Source: Karstenula rhodostoma CBS 690.94 (taxonomy: Eukaryota; Ascomycota; Dothideomycetes; Pleosporales; Didymosphaeriaceae). Taken from it: DNA of 64,000 bases. Position numbers and translations under genes: made by a program. Where the stretch lies: positions 1,257,052 to 1,321,051 of the forward strand of contig MU001501.1 of NCBI GenBank assembly GCA_010093485.1. Reading direction: 5' to 3'. Below the pieces are notes generated by a model that was not told the DNA's origin, made no database searches, and was given only the letters and a program-made list of their open reading frames with translations. This document shows positions 1 to 11,051 of the stretch, piece by piece; positions within the stretch are counted from its first letter, which is position 1, and each line of letters begins with the position of its first letter.

Positions 1-1699
1 CCGCCGAGAGTGTACTCTTCTCTTCCTCCACTGGATGACGGTCCAAAGCCGGGATTGTCGCAGGTGGGTTTAAGCGCGGTCGTTTCAGGATCGGATGGGA
101 ATCCTGCGGCGGCAAGCTGACGCTTTTGCGGAGCAACCTTGGCGTCGCCAGGCCAGACAAATGACTCCTCGGGTGGCGGCTTCCACGTTGGATTCGGTCC
201 ATTGGGCACGATCTCAAGGGGCGGTGGTTTCTTCAATGGGATGTACTTCTTGCCATCAGGCGAGAGCTCCTCGCCAGCAGTAGCTGCTGAATCGTCCTGA
301 GCAGGCATGACCAAAGGCTTACTTGGATCGGCCTTTAGGTACGCGCCATTCTTGAGTGCTTCCTCCCATCCTGGGTCTTTTGCAGTTATCGGTTTCTGGA
401 GAGGCTTGTTGACATCGGTGTTATAATTGTACTGAAGGCACCCTGAGGCATCGAAGTACGTCGGCCACATACCGGGGAGCCTCGTGTGATTTTGGTATCC
501 TTCCAAATTATCCGTAATGCGAGCAACTGCATCATAGAATCGATCCTCGCCGGTGAGTTGTGCAAGATAAGTAAACTCCATCGCCAAGGAACCAATTTCA
601 GCAAGAACGACACGATTGCTCGCAGGGTGGGAGTTGGAAGAGAGGTCACTGCGATTCGTCAATTCTGCAAGTTTCCAAGGAGGGTATTCACTTACGGCTG
701 CCAGTAGTAGTACGTCTGTGGCATCCTGTTCGGTGTGTCGAATGCGGCCATCAGGATCTCGGCCAGCTCTTTCGCCTTAGTGAGCAGAATCTCGTGCTTC
801 TTTCCGGCCATGTCGTACGCTGCAAGGAATCCTCCTAGGTAGCGAATCGTTGTCTCGAAGAGAGGAATATCAAAACGAGAGGTAGTTGTAAAGTCGATCG
901 TCTCTACAGCCTTTACAGCCTCCTCAAACTCGTCCTTCAGCCCCATTATCCACAGCGTATCGAGAGCATCTACGAGCGTCGCACCCCAGCCCGCAAAAGG
1001 ATCTTTCTTCGATCCGGTTACCGGCAGAACCTCGTCGTGCAGCCATGCAAACTCCTTGTACCCAGACCATGAGCGTTTGAACACATCCTTGATCGTCCCC
1101 AACTTTGCCTCGCGGTCGGCCTTCTCCGCGTCCGTCTCTTTCTTGAATTCAGCCTGTATCTTAGGTATATGCTTCGGTTTTGCGGTGGGCAGCGCGATGA
1201 GCGATTCCGTCAGCACGGGATACTGTTCCTTGCTCTTGATCCAATGTATAGCTTCCAGACTGGATGATTGTAGGTCGTCCAGCGCAGCCTGTGCCGCATC
1301 TTCACCCGCACCCGGCGCAGGTGTCGCTTCTGGATGGGCAGCGTTGCCAACGTCCACATGCCCGACTCCTACTCCTACCCCTACGGGTATTGATTTTATG
1401 CCAGGCTCTGATGTAGATGTCTTCTTGGCAGGTCGAGCCACCGAAGCAATTGGCGGCGGGGTCTCCTTAACCTGGGGATTCTTCGCAGCAGGAACCTCCA
1501 CCCCGAACTGCTTCGTCTCTTTCGCAACCTGCGGGTTGGGCTCCCACTTCACTTGGGGGTCTGCATTCTCGCGGTGGCTCTGTGCAAAGCTCGTAGCTCT
1601 ATCCCTCCACGATGAATTTGAGCTCCCAAATTTGTATAGCGCAAGGACCACGAAGACGGCGAAAGCGAGGAAGACGCGGTATCTACGGAAACGGAACAT
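1..1699 (-). CDS. Class I alpha-1,2-mannosidase, GH47 (partial, 3' end off window)
   Basis: Exons on the minus strand are 1699-696 and 648-1, with a 47-bp GTAAGT..CAG intron; the gene runs off the left edge. The product begins MFRFRRYR followed by one hydrophobic segment (about residues 9-24), as in a type II membrane protein of the ER or Golgi. A Pro/Ala/Gly-rich stem to about residue 195 contains a VGVGVGVG run. The GH47 catalytic domain then starts (KDVFKRSW.GYKEFAW, DPFAGWGATLVDALDTLWIMG, TTIRYLGG, NRVVLAEIGSLAMEF). The family removes alpha-1,2-mannose from N-glycans during ER and Golgi trimming. The splice junction restores the conserved HPASNRVVLAE segment, which supports the model. The long stem is unusual but disordered. 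The family call is firm; I cannot tell an ER from a Golgi member. Confidence 0.93.
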
Positions 1700-2363
1700 G
1701 GTGGGCGCCTAGTTAAGGTCGGCCGAGTCGCGTGGACTACGTGGGAGAAAGCCGCTGAGGGAGTGAGCGGTCCGCGAAAGAAGGTGCTACGTCGTTGCTG
1801 CCATTGGGGAAGTGCGCAAAGGAGGGAAAGAAAGGAAGAAGGAATCAGCTACGGCGGAGAAGGTACTTGCAGAAGACAGCGAGTGCTAACAGGAGGAATC
1901 TTTACATGGTTGCAGGTGAACACCTTCCACGGGCTTGGCTCGGAATCTTGAATGCCATATGCAGTCTAGCAAATGCTTGGTACTCTCAAACCATCCCCTT
2001 GTCGCGCATGCACCCCTTTCACACTGTCAAACAGATAAGATAAGAACGCATGATGCAATGTTAGACGGCGCTTCACATTGCTCTCCGAATCAAACCTCGA
2101 TGTGTCTAATGTTGTAAAACTGTGTGAGTGTTCGCAAACGAGTCGATCTGACTGTTATGCATGCCTGTCCAGGGTCCTGCCAAAAGAGGATTGATCCGCA
2201 CGAGCTTAAATATTGTGGGGAAATACCCATGCTCGTGGCTAAATTAATCACGAGGTCTATTTCACAATTCGAGCGAATCCCCCCTTCTGGCCACAGTTTT
2301 CATTCATACAGTTATATTCATTGTGCAGTTCCTTGCTGCACGGGTCTAGACTTCGTAACCTCA
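1700..2363. other. Intergenic: GH47 promoter and CCT6 3' flank
   Basis: No convincing gene is present. The segment holds the upstream region of the mannosidase and the 3' flank of CCT6, both on the minus strand. I see no repeat or RNA gene. Confidence 0.6.
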
Positions 2364-4482
2364 TTACTCCTCTACTGGACCCTGTTGCCGTCCCTAAATT
2401 GCAGAGTAAGCAGGTAATATTCGATGGGGGATGAATGGATCGTACCATTTGTCGTGCTTTGAGCATCTCGTCGCACAACAGCAAGTTGGATGCAATGCCG
2501 GTACTTGAAGCGATGGCGTTGCGAAGAACTCGGAACGAATCGTAAACTCCCTCTTGCATGGGGTCCATGGCCTCTCCAGTAGCCAGATTCAAGCCGACAA
2601 CATTGCCCTCGGCATGTTCATCCTGCAACGCAGCCACTATGATATGATTAGCATGCGCCTGGTTATACAACGGAACAGTAATCATACGTGAATCTTGAAT
2701 ATCGTGACCCGAATTTGCTGCGAGGGTTTTGGGGATGACCAGCAACGCATCGGCGAATGCAGCGACACCCCACTTCGCCTTGCCCTTGACTGTCTTCCGG
2801 AAGCTTTCGCTCAACAAACGCGATGCGCAGGCGACGTGGAAGGCTCCTCCTCCCGGAACTACACTCTTGTCCACGATCATGTTGTACACGCTCCTCAGTC
2901 CGTCTCGAACCGCGTCTTTGATCTGGGTGATGGTGTGCGAGTTTGGTCCCTTGATGAGAAGTGTGACCGACTTCGGCTCTTTCACGTCCTCCTACTCAGG
3001 GGTTAGAGGGGTCAACCTTCCGGCCAGAGGTACTTACAATAAATGTGTACTTCTCCTCGCCGAGTTGGTGCTCGTACACGGAACCCGCCCAACCTAGCAC
3101 ATCGGGAGTCAAGTCCTCGACGCTGTTTTGGGAGGTACCTCCACAGACAAGCTGCAAACGTTCCATGTTCCGCCTCTTAGCTCTCCGGAGCGCGAAAATG
3201 CCGTTCTTGACCAGCACGTCTAAGCTCAGCGGATCTATACCCTTTTGATTTATTATCACGAAGCCCTTCTTAGGGTCGTTGCCGCAGACCTCTTTCTTTA
3301 GTTCGACGATCTTCCTGAGCTTCTCATCCACGAACCGCCGTTCACTCTCGACAAGCTTCTCCCTCTGGTCTGCGCTGGAGTAGTAAAATCCGGAGTTGAT
3401 CTCCGACTTCTCATACTCTAGACTGACGTTGAGCGTAAGAATGTAAGCATTCTCAACACGCTTCGGCATATCGGGATGTCTTGCGCCATGGTCCAGTGCT
3501 AGACCGCGAATGAGTTGTGTGTCTGCGGCGGTGCGGTGCTGCATCGTCATGATTTCGATCATGTGCAGATCTGGTTTCGCCGGGGCTTGGTAAATAGCAA
3601 GCACGGCGTCGACGATGTCCGGGGTCAATTGCTCGGCGAGCGTGCTGTCCAGCTTTGTGGCTAACGATGTCCGCGCAACGGAGAGAAGGAGCTCCCGATC
3701 AACCTCTTTGTTCAGCTTGAACTCGTCTAAGAACTGACGACAATTAGCTTCCAGACAAGCCATTCGCAGTCGTCCATCATACCTTGAGTGATTCAGTCTT
3801 CGCGATCTCGTACCCATCGGTGATGACTCTTGGGTGAAGACCTTCTGAAATATAGCGATCCGCCTGCTTCAACAACTCGCCGACCAACAGCACAACCGAC
3901 GTGGTTCCGTCTCCGGTGATTTCGTCTTGTGCGGTTGCCGCTCGCGCGATCATGACCTGGAAACGCATGAGTGTCTGGTATAATGATGTCGGCATGCCTA
4001 TTTGCGCTACGTACGGCTGTAGGGTTCTGGATTTGCTACGTTGGTGTTAGCTACCTGACTTGACAAGTCGCTGTTTTGACGTACCATTTCCTTGAGCAAC
4101 ACACTGCCGTCCTTGGTGAGCTTGATCTGCAAGCTAGTTAGGAATGCGCGTGATCGTTTATAGCGCTCTCACATACACCACCTGCACCGTCGACAAGCCT
4201 AATCAACGTCAGTTTGGGTTTGTATACATGCCGCGGGGCAAGCTCACATCTTGAGGGTACCGCGGGGTCCAAGGTTGGATGCTAGGACCTGTTCTACAAT
4301 CAGAGTGGTCATGCAAGTAGTGAGCAGCTAAGCCTTACCTTTTGCAGGCCCTCACCGGCCGAGATGTTCACTTGGAGAGCTTCCCCGCGCCGCTATCCAA
4401 AGTTAGCTGGGTCGCAAAGCTCAGAACAAGTGCGACTCACCCTCGACTCAGCCTTCGGATTGAGGAGTTGTGCAGCCGACAT
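2364..4482 (-). CDS. CCT6: T-complex protein 1 subunit zeta (CCT6)
   Basis: Ten exons on the minus strand: 4482-4441, 4392-4339, 4288-4248, 4198-4177, 4126-4085, 4035-4015, 3956-3783, 3733-3038, 2991-2446, 2393-2364. They total 1668 nt, 555 aa. The product is a subunit of the cytosolic TRiC/CCT ring that folds actin, tubulin and WD40 proteins. Group II chaperonin signatures are visible: [11 protein letters not shown] near the N-terminus, [11 protein letters not shown], the ATP-site [18 protein letters not shown], and [10 protein letters not shown] in the C-terminal equatorial domain. The last exon has only ten codons (GRQQGPVEE) and supplies the expected glycine-containing tail. Introns are 46-58 bp, seven of them in the first 700 bp. 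It shares a 302-bp divergent promoter with NOP56. Identity and exon phases agree throughout. Confidence 0.96.
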
Positions 4483-4784
4483 AGTTACAGCAATTATTTC
4501 TGGAGGTTTGGAAAGAAAGTAACGGCGTGGCGTGTCTTGCTGTTGCGGAAGCCTGGTCGACCCTCGCGTACGTCGCGTAGTAGAAAGTTCTCGGGCGCGG
4601 TCTCGGCGCTAGGTTAATCCGAAGAGAAAAAGTTCGGTGCTAGCTCTCAACCTCGAGCTACCCACTGCGAAGAAAAACGCACGACCGCGCGTACACCTCG
4701 ACGTTTGTTTGCGCAAAGCACACCCCGATCAATCGCGCACTCTACAGGAGCTGCGAAAAGCCAGCCCCGCACTGCACCGCAATC
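4483..4784. promoter_or_regulatory. Divergent promoter CCT6 / NOP56
   Basis: This 302-bp gap separates two start codons facing outward, so it must hold both promoters. It has CG-rich stretches (CGCGTACGTCGCG near 4565) and A-rich runs next to NOP56. I cannot assign a specific factor site. Confidence 0.6.
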
Positions 4785-6702
4785 ATGTCCGTGGACTACC
4801 TCTTGCACGAAAGTGCGCTCGGATATGCCATCTTCAAGGTTGTGAACCAGCCCGACACCATTGGCAACCGCTTGAAGGAAGTCCAAGAAGCCGTCCAGGA
4901 TCTCGCCAAGTTTGGAAAGACCGTCGAACTCGTGGGCTTGACCCCGTTCCAAGGAACCCAGGACGCACTGCAGGAGATCAACGACGTCAGCGAGGGTACG
5001 TGTCCGAACGAGTCCTGCGCGAGCCAAACTAACTTCGTGCCCGCGCTCCAGGAATCCTGAGCCCCTTCCTGCAATCGACCCTCGAATCGAACCTGCCCAA
5101 GCCGTCCAAGAAAAAGAAGGTTGTTCTGGGAATCTGGGAGAAGAACTTGGCTGGTTCTATCAAGGCCCAGTTTGAAGGAGTCCAATGCGAAACAGGCGAG
5201 ACCAATGCTGTAGTGTCTGATCTTCTCCGAGGATTGCGTCAGCATGGCGACAAGTTGGTCAAGCAACTCCAGCCTGGAGATCTTGAGCGGTCTGTGCTTG
5301 GACTGGGACACGCATACTCCCGCGCTAAAGTGAAGTTTTCGGTGGCGAAGCATGTGAGTCTAGGATCAATTGCATGCACAGGGTTAGGGAGGGAAGACTA
5401 ATAGCCTTATCCAGGACAACCACATTATCCAGGCTATTGCGACCTTGGACCAGATCGACAAGGTAAGTCCCAGTCTGTTGGTACTTTAACATACATGGCT
5501 AACATCATTGTAGGACCTCAATCAGTTCACGATGAGATTGCGTGAGAACTACGGTGCGATACTCCCCGGTACAAAGTCGCCATGTCTTGGACACGGACAC
5601 TTGGTACATAAACCCACTTTTGTGACTCGGCTGATTTTGTACCTGCGATTATAGGCTGGCATTTCCCAGAGCTCAGCAAGATCTTGACCAATGATCATTA
5701 CGCTGGCGCGGTTCTCTTTATCGGCGACAAGAGCGGACTATCGGATGAGAAACTGCACGATCTCGCTGCGGTAGTGGGCGATGATGAATCAGTCTCTCAG
5801 GCCATCATCAAGGCTGCCAGGACGAGCATGGGCAGGGAGATCTCCGACGCGGACCTTGAGATGGTCTTGTCCTTTGCCAGGCGCACAGATGCCCTGGCTG
5901 TCTACAGGAAACAGCTCTCCGGCTACCTCTCCAGCAGGCTGCAAAGTGTAGCGCCCAACACAGCCGCGCTCATTGGCGATACCGTCGCCGCTAGGTTAAT
6001 TTCGAAGGCTGGTTCCTTGACCAACCTGTCGAAATACCCTGCGTCCACCGTCCAGATCCTTGGTGCTGAGAAGGCACTCTTCCGCGCACTGAAGACCAAG
6101 GGCAACACGCCCAAGTACGGTCTGATCTACCACTCGTCGTTCATCGGCAAGACCGGCGCCAAGTCGAAGGGAAGGATCTCCCGTTTCCTTGCCAACAAAG
6201 TATCAATTGCGTAAGTGATTCCCCGTACGAAGCGGCTACGTGCTCGACGTGACTGCAACGTCACCATCTGCAGTATTGTATCGCATACTGACTTCGTATC
6301 TGCGCGTTCAGGTCCCGCATTGATAACTTCTCGGAAACCCCAACGTCGAAATTTGGAGAGGCGTTGAAGCGACAGGTGGAGGAAAGAATTGAGTTTTACG
6401 CTTCTGGAGCGACTCCTGCGAAGAACGCCACCGTGATGCAGGCAGCTATGGACTCTGTCATGGCTGACATTGAGACTGAGGATCCTACGGCGCACGGTGC
6501 GGAGGACGTTGTGATGGCTGACGGCGTGACTGGAAAGGCCACTGAGCAGGCCATCCGCGAGAAGAAGAAGTCGAAGAAGTCGAAGAAGTCCAAGCCCGCT
6601 GAAGAGGAGGTGTCTGAGAAGAAGTCGAAGAAGGACAAGAAGAGGAAAAACGCCGAGGAAGAGGATGGCGAAGGCAAGAAGAAGAAGAAGAACAAGGCGT
6701 AG
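4785..6702 (+). CDS. NOP56: Nucleolar protein NOP56 (box C/D snoRNP core)
   Basis: Exons: 4785-4995, 5052-5353, 5415-5462, 5514-5553, 5655-6210, 6312-6702; 1548 nt, 515 aa. NOP56 is the core box C/D snoRNP protein that pairs with NOP58 and fibrillarin to guide rRNA 2'-O-methylation in the nucleolus. The N-terminal NOP5NT domain ([30 protein letters not shown]) is the NOP56 rather than the NOP58 type. A coiled-coil middle part follows, then the Nop domain ([48 protein letters not shown]). The tail is a KKSKK/KKDKKRK lysine-rich extension typical of nucleolar Nop proteins. Introns 4 and 5 are both 101 bp, twice the local norm, but hold no convincing box C/D snoRNA. The start is the only ATG giving the conserved N-terminus. 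Confidence 0.96.
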
Positions 6703-6980
6703 ACGAGTGGAATGGACGAGGTATGCTTTCACTGTCATCGGCGGCATGATAGCTTTAGTTGGCGTTCCGGTTCTGTACGACGGGCTTTTGTGCAGCTAGG
6801 CGTTCGTTGTTGGGGTTTCTTTGCATGGTGTGGGTCGTAAGCCGTGGTGAAACGTTTCGCTCGATCTGTGCATGCAGTGAGGGGGATACGAGTCGCTTCT
6901 GGAGGCAAAATGTATCATGTATGCTGGGACACATTGGTTTGATATGTCTGGTAGTTGCTCATTCGGCCATCTTAACTCTG

Positions 6981-7008
6981 TTGCTTCTTGCTTCTTGCTT
7001 CTTGCTTC
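6981..7008 (+). repeat. (TTGCTTC)4 heptamer microsatellite
   Basis: Four perfect 7-bp copies in the NOP56 3' flank. Confidence 0.95.
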
Positions 7009-7610
7009 GACATGGTGCATGTATTAAATGTGGCAGTCATCGGACCTTTGAAGACGTGAGCGTCCACCGACGAAGGTGCTTGGGTGTAGCTGAGAGTACC
7101 CAGTGTAGGAGCAGGGCATGGGTTCGGAGAATTGAATGATTTTCGTGCAGCTTGTCCGGCAAAAGCAGTTAGCCGCGGAGCCGGGTAGCGCACTGGCCAA
7201 TCAGACGGTACTCGTGCATGCATACAACCACGACGGTGAAGAGCAAACGTGTGTCTCTGGCTGCGCTGGCTAAAGAGCAGAGGCATATTACTGTCGATGG
7301 CCCCGAAGGGTGATGTTGCCGAGCTGGTGGGATCAGCAAGGACGGCGAAGCAGTGCATGGAGATGGAGAATGGACAATGCAGATCAGGCGCTTGTGACGC
7401 CTTGCTCGGCTGTGTGAGGTGCATGCGTGGCAGCGGCTGTGGCTGGAGAGCAATCTCAATGTGAGTTTCTGGAAGGCCATGTGCTTCCTCTCCGAGACGT
7501 GTGACCTCCCCCGTGGCACAAGCAATGGCAATGGCCTCCACGAAGCAAGCATGCAACTCTCCAAATCGACCTGGACGCAAGACTCGAGTGCAGCTGCAGC
7601 TCCAGTCCCT

Positions 7611-7659
<49 letters not shown>
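7611..7659 (+). repeat. (GCATCTC)7 heptamer microsatellite
   Basis: Seven perfect 7-bp copies followed by a degenerate eighth (GCATCCT), upstream of HPC2. The repeat creates long open frames on the reverse strand that are artefacts. Confidence 0.97.
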
Positions 7660-7664
<5 letters not shown>

Positions 7665-8331
7665 CTGCGCCCTGCGAGACGAGACGAGCCAGCCCTACGC
7701 CAACGGCAAGTCTCTTCCAGGCTCGCTCCCGGCGGCTTGTCTCCTCCTGCCTACGAAAAGCCCCAGCTCCGTCGCTCCCTTCTGGCGTATGCTCGCTCCA
7801 TATTCTCGTAACCTTGCCCGTGCTTTGACTGGCCCGCCCAATGTCTCCCATCTGCTGCCCTGCCCTTTATACGTGAATCCCCCTCGCCGTCGCCAACCCT
7901 CCCTCTTCCACCTTTTTCTTTGTCCGTTTTCTGCCATCGACGGCGTCAATTCCATCAATCCACCGCCCTACCCACGCCCCGCCATCCAACTAATTGCGCG
8001 TGAAGCAGCATCGTGTTCGTCCCCGTGTCCCAGTCACTCCTTGAGCCCCTGGCCGCCTGGCACTGCGTCTGCACTTCGGGTTTGTGTTCTCGCCAGCGCC
8101 CGTCGTCTATCTCAGGACAGCCGCCGTGGTGTTGAGTCTGCCACCCCGTCCAGTCGACCCCGTCTCCGCCAACTGCCTTTGTTTCCATTCGAGCCGCCTG
8201 CGCGCGTGAAAGTCTCAGCACCCGCCTCTCTTCTCTTCTCTTCTGGATACCCTTTTTTCCTTCTTGTTGTAGACATATAACGCGCGCTGCTGCGACGTTT
8301 TGGCGTGGCACAGTTTTGGTTTTCCAGAGCC

Positions 8332-10188
8332 ATGGACGCAGCAGAGGTCGCATCGTCGCCCGGGAGTCTGAGCTCGCCCCCTCATTCGCCTGACCAGGGC
8401 ACGCCCAACAATTCCGCGATGCACGCCGCGAGCGGTGGTTATGGTGTTGCAGCGAATACTAGCACCCCCACCCCTGCAGCATCCACAACGCCCACCCCCA
8501 GGCTTACCGCCGCTGGTACCATCCGTAAGAAGCCTGGCCCCAAGCCAAAACCCAGAGACTCAAATGCAGACGAGAAGAAGCCTAGGAAGCCTCGCAAGGC
8601 TGCAGAGCCAAAAGACCCCGCCGCAGCCCCCGCCCCGCGCAAGAGGAGGACCAAGGCGTCTCTGGAGGCACAGAATGCTTCACTGGCGCCCGCAGACGAG
8701 AAGCCACCTGTGAATGTACTACACCAGCAATCCGCACCGCAAACAAGACCCGCAGAGCTGGCCCAGGTACTCCAACCAGACCAGTCTGCCCTTGTTACGC
8801 AACCTCCACCTCCGCGTGCCCTCGGCGCCAGCGCAGAGCCGCTTCATGGCAACCCCAACCTTTCCCACATCACGCCGACGCCTTCAACACCACGGCCTGC
8901 GAGCTCGGGCCAACGTTATGACCCCATCCGCGGCGGCCTCTACGAGTCCAAACCACTCGTCGCCGCGAGCGCGCCTCCGCCGCCCATCTCGCCGCCCCTC
9001 AACCGAGCAAGCGCATCCCCATCCATCACGTCCTTGATCGATCCGCCTACCTTTGCCAACTCAACCTACGCACAGCCTGCTAGGCTGCAGCACCAAACCT
9101 CCGTCACCTCTGCTCCGTTGTCGCCTGCCGCCATGTCAACCCGAACGGGTCCGCTCCTGCTATCTCAGGACAACCAGCAACCACCTCGCCCCGCGCCACC
9201 TCTAGGCCCCGCGCCCATGGATATCGACTCCGATCCAAGGACTTCCGTGCCCATGAAGAAGACAGACTCCGCGAACGCAGGCACGCCGTCCAGCGCCCCG
9301 ACTCCACCCGTCAAGGCCCGCCAGAAGGAGGCCCCGCCGCCCTTGCCGACAGGAAGCGGTCTGCTCTCGGGCACTCCATTTGGTCCCGCCGTCAACTCAA
9401 ACGGCAATGGCGCTACCGAACCCTCAGGTGTCAACATTTGGCTAACCTTCCCGCTCAAAGGTCAGACGAACGTCACCATCAACTTTGCTCAGGAGGTGGA
9501 GAAGAAGTATGGTTTCGCTGCGCTGCATCCTCGAATTGCAGCTCGTCGGGAGCGTCAACGCCAAATCACATCCATGGGCGCTGCTCTCGAGAAGGCTGCC
9601 GGTCTTGCTGGATCTGCTGACGACATGTCGGTCGATCTGTCGGATAATGAGAGCAATGGCGGCAACACAGGTGTGGACGAGGAGGGCTCCGCGGCGGGCA
9701 AGACGAAGAAACCTCGCAAGAGGAAACAGGAAGACTACGACAAGGAAGACGACTTCATCGACGATACCGAGCTGGCCTGGGAGCAACAAGCACTCATGGC
9801 CAAGGATGGATTCTTCGTATACAGTGGCCCTCTTATCACCGAAGAGAAGCCTGCTGTCGAGAGGTATGTGCTCGCCGGTCAACGCGCTCTTCGCTGCAGT
9901 ATGCTAATAGCAAATAGGGCCGATGGTACCGTCAAGCGTGGTCGTGGTCGCGGTCGCGGTGGGGCCAGTCGAGGAGAGACCTCAGGACGCGGTCGAGGTC
10001 GCGGTGGCGGTCCAGGCTCACGCGGTGGTCAGACTGTGCGCAAGCCTCGTGTCACCAAAGCCGACCGTGCCATGATGGAGCAGGAGAAGGCCAAGCGGAT
10101 CGAATTCAGCCAGCAGCTCGGAAGCAACACCAATCTCACCAGCATGCCCGTCGCAGCTCACGCTGGTACCGTCCATCCAACCATGTAA
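8332..10188 (+). CDS. HPC2/ubinuclein-like subunit of the HIR histone chaperone complex
   Basis: Exons 8332-9863 and 9918-10188; 1803 nt, 600 aa. The start is the first ATG (MDAAEVASS) after a 486-bp ATG-free leader. The first 370 residues are Pro/Ser/Ala-rich and disordered, with a basic AT-hook-like stretch (RKKPGPKPKPR) near residue 65. A conserved block GVNIWLTFPLKGQTNVTINFA is followed by the HPC2-related domain around residues 465-505 (YDKEDDFIDDTELAWEQQ, KDGFFVYSGPL). This domain contacts Hir1/HIRA in the replication-independent H3.3/H4 deposition complex and represses histone genes. An RG/RGG tract follows at about 515-550. The 54-bp intron has a TGCTAAT branch point and no in-frame stop, so retention would add 18 residues between the domain and the RGG tract. 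The domain call is firm; the rest is low complexity. Confidence 0.87.
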   Translation: MDAAEVASSPGSLSSPPHSPDQGTPNNSAMHAASGGYGVAANTSTPTPAASTTPTPRLTAAGTIRKKPGPKPKPRDSNADEKKPRKPRKAAEPKDPAAAPAPRKRRTKASLEAQNASLAPADEKPPVNVLHQQSAPQTRPAELAQVLQPDQSALVTQPPPPRALGASAEPLHGNPNLSHITPTPSTPRPASSGQRYDPIRGGLYESKPLVAASAPPPPISPPLNRASASPSITSLIDPPTFANSTYAQPARLQHQTSVTSAPLSPAAMSTRTGPLLLSQDNQQPPRPAPPLGPAPMDIDSDPRTSVPMKKTDSANAGTPSSAPTPPVKARQKEAPPPLPTGSGLLSGTPFGPAVNSNGNGATEPSGVNIWLTFPLKGQTNVTINFAQEVEKKYGFAALHPRIAARRERQRQITSMGAALEKAAGLAGSADDMSVDLSDNESNGGNTGVDEEGSAAGKTKKPRKRKQEDYDKEDDFIDDTELAWEQQALMAKDGFFVYSGPLITEEKPAVERYVLAGQRALRCSMLIANRADGTVKRGRGRGRGGASRGETSGRGRGRGGGPGSRGGQTVRKPRVTKADRAMMEQEKAKRIEFSQQLGSNTNLTSMPVAAHAGTVHPTM

Positions 10189-11051
10189 CTGCGCACCGTC
10201 GTCAGCATATCAGCTTTTCTTTCTTATTCCTTCTGTCAGATGCATGGCGCTGTACGATGGATACCTCAACGGCTCTTCTGCCGGTGTACCTGCTAGGGTG
10301 GACGTCTGCGATTAAGAAATGGCGTTATCGGGGATCGTGTGGAGTGTGTTGTTTCGGTGGCTTAGCATGCGTCATGGAGTTTTGCCTGCGCGCGAGCTTG
10401 CATCTTTAGCTTAAAAGGATAGAGGTAACATTCGAATGCATGGGGTCTATATCGTAGTTTGAACCCTGTTCTTTCACCTCTTCCGGCCCAGTTTGGATTC
10501 TCATCCTCGGGAACCTGTGAAAATCGATTCTCGTGTTCTGTTTCTCGCTAGGTGCTTGCCTGCTCTTCATGGCGGATATCATCGATAGAGGCGCCACCCA
10601 TGCCGTCTTGGAACATGGTACATGATAACGCAGGTTTCTATGTATATACTTGGGTGGTGTAGGGGTTGAGTACTGCCTTGTTTATTCCCGTGCACAGATA
10701 ACATTTTTGGTTTTTGGTTTTTGGTTTCTCTTTTTTTGGTTTCCCATTTGTCGAATTTCAGTTTTGGATTTCGACTTTCGATTTCTATCAGATGGCTGAC
10801 TTTGCTCACTGGTCCTAACCCGGGGCTGCTGCGCCGCTCTGTGCCTTCCTTTTGGTTTTTGGTTTTCGGTTTCCTGTTAACGGGTTACGGGTTACGGTTG
10901 AAGTGGCTATATCACTTGGCCGCACCGCACCTGCCTTCACTTCACTCGCTCTTGCCAGCTTCGATCCCGCTTCACAGACTGTTCGCCGCCACCTATCACT
11001 TTTTGGATCACGCACACCAACTCCGACAGGCTCCTACGTCAACAATCAGCC
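10189..11051. other. Intergenic region with heptamer repeats
   Basis: 863 bp between two plus-strand genes, with no gene recognised. It holds (TTTTTGG)3 and a two-copy GGGTTAC run at 10882-10895 upstream of the next gene. Confidence 0.6.
10704..10724 (+). repeat. (TTTTTGG)3 short tandem repeat
   Basis: Three perfect heptamers followed by further T/G-rich imperfect copies to about 10744, in the promoter-side flank of the next gene. Confidence 0.9.

Larger units (their letters stand above)
6703..8331. other. Intergenic region with two heptamer microsatellites and HPC2 leader
   Basis: This 1.6-kb stretch has no recognisable gene. It holds a (TTGCTTC)4 run, a (GCATCTC)7 run, and from about 7846 to the HPC2 start a pyrimidine-rich segment of 486 bp without any ATG, which looks like the HPC2 5' leader. 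Confidence 0.6.

Noticed and set aside
5554..5654. Possible intronic box C/D snoRNA in NOP56
   Set aside because: A CTGA is present but no RTGATGA C box and no closing stem.
7169..7663. Minus-strand frames with repeated MRDARCE text
   Set aside because: They are translations of the GCATCTC microsatellite.
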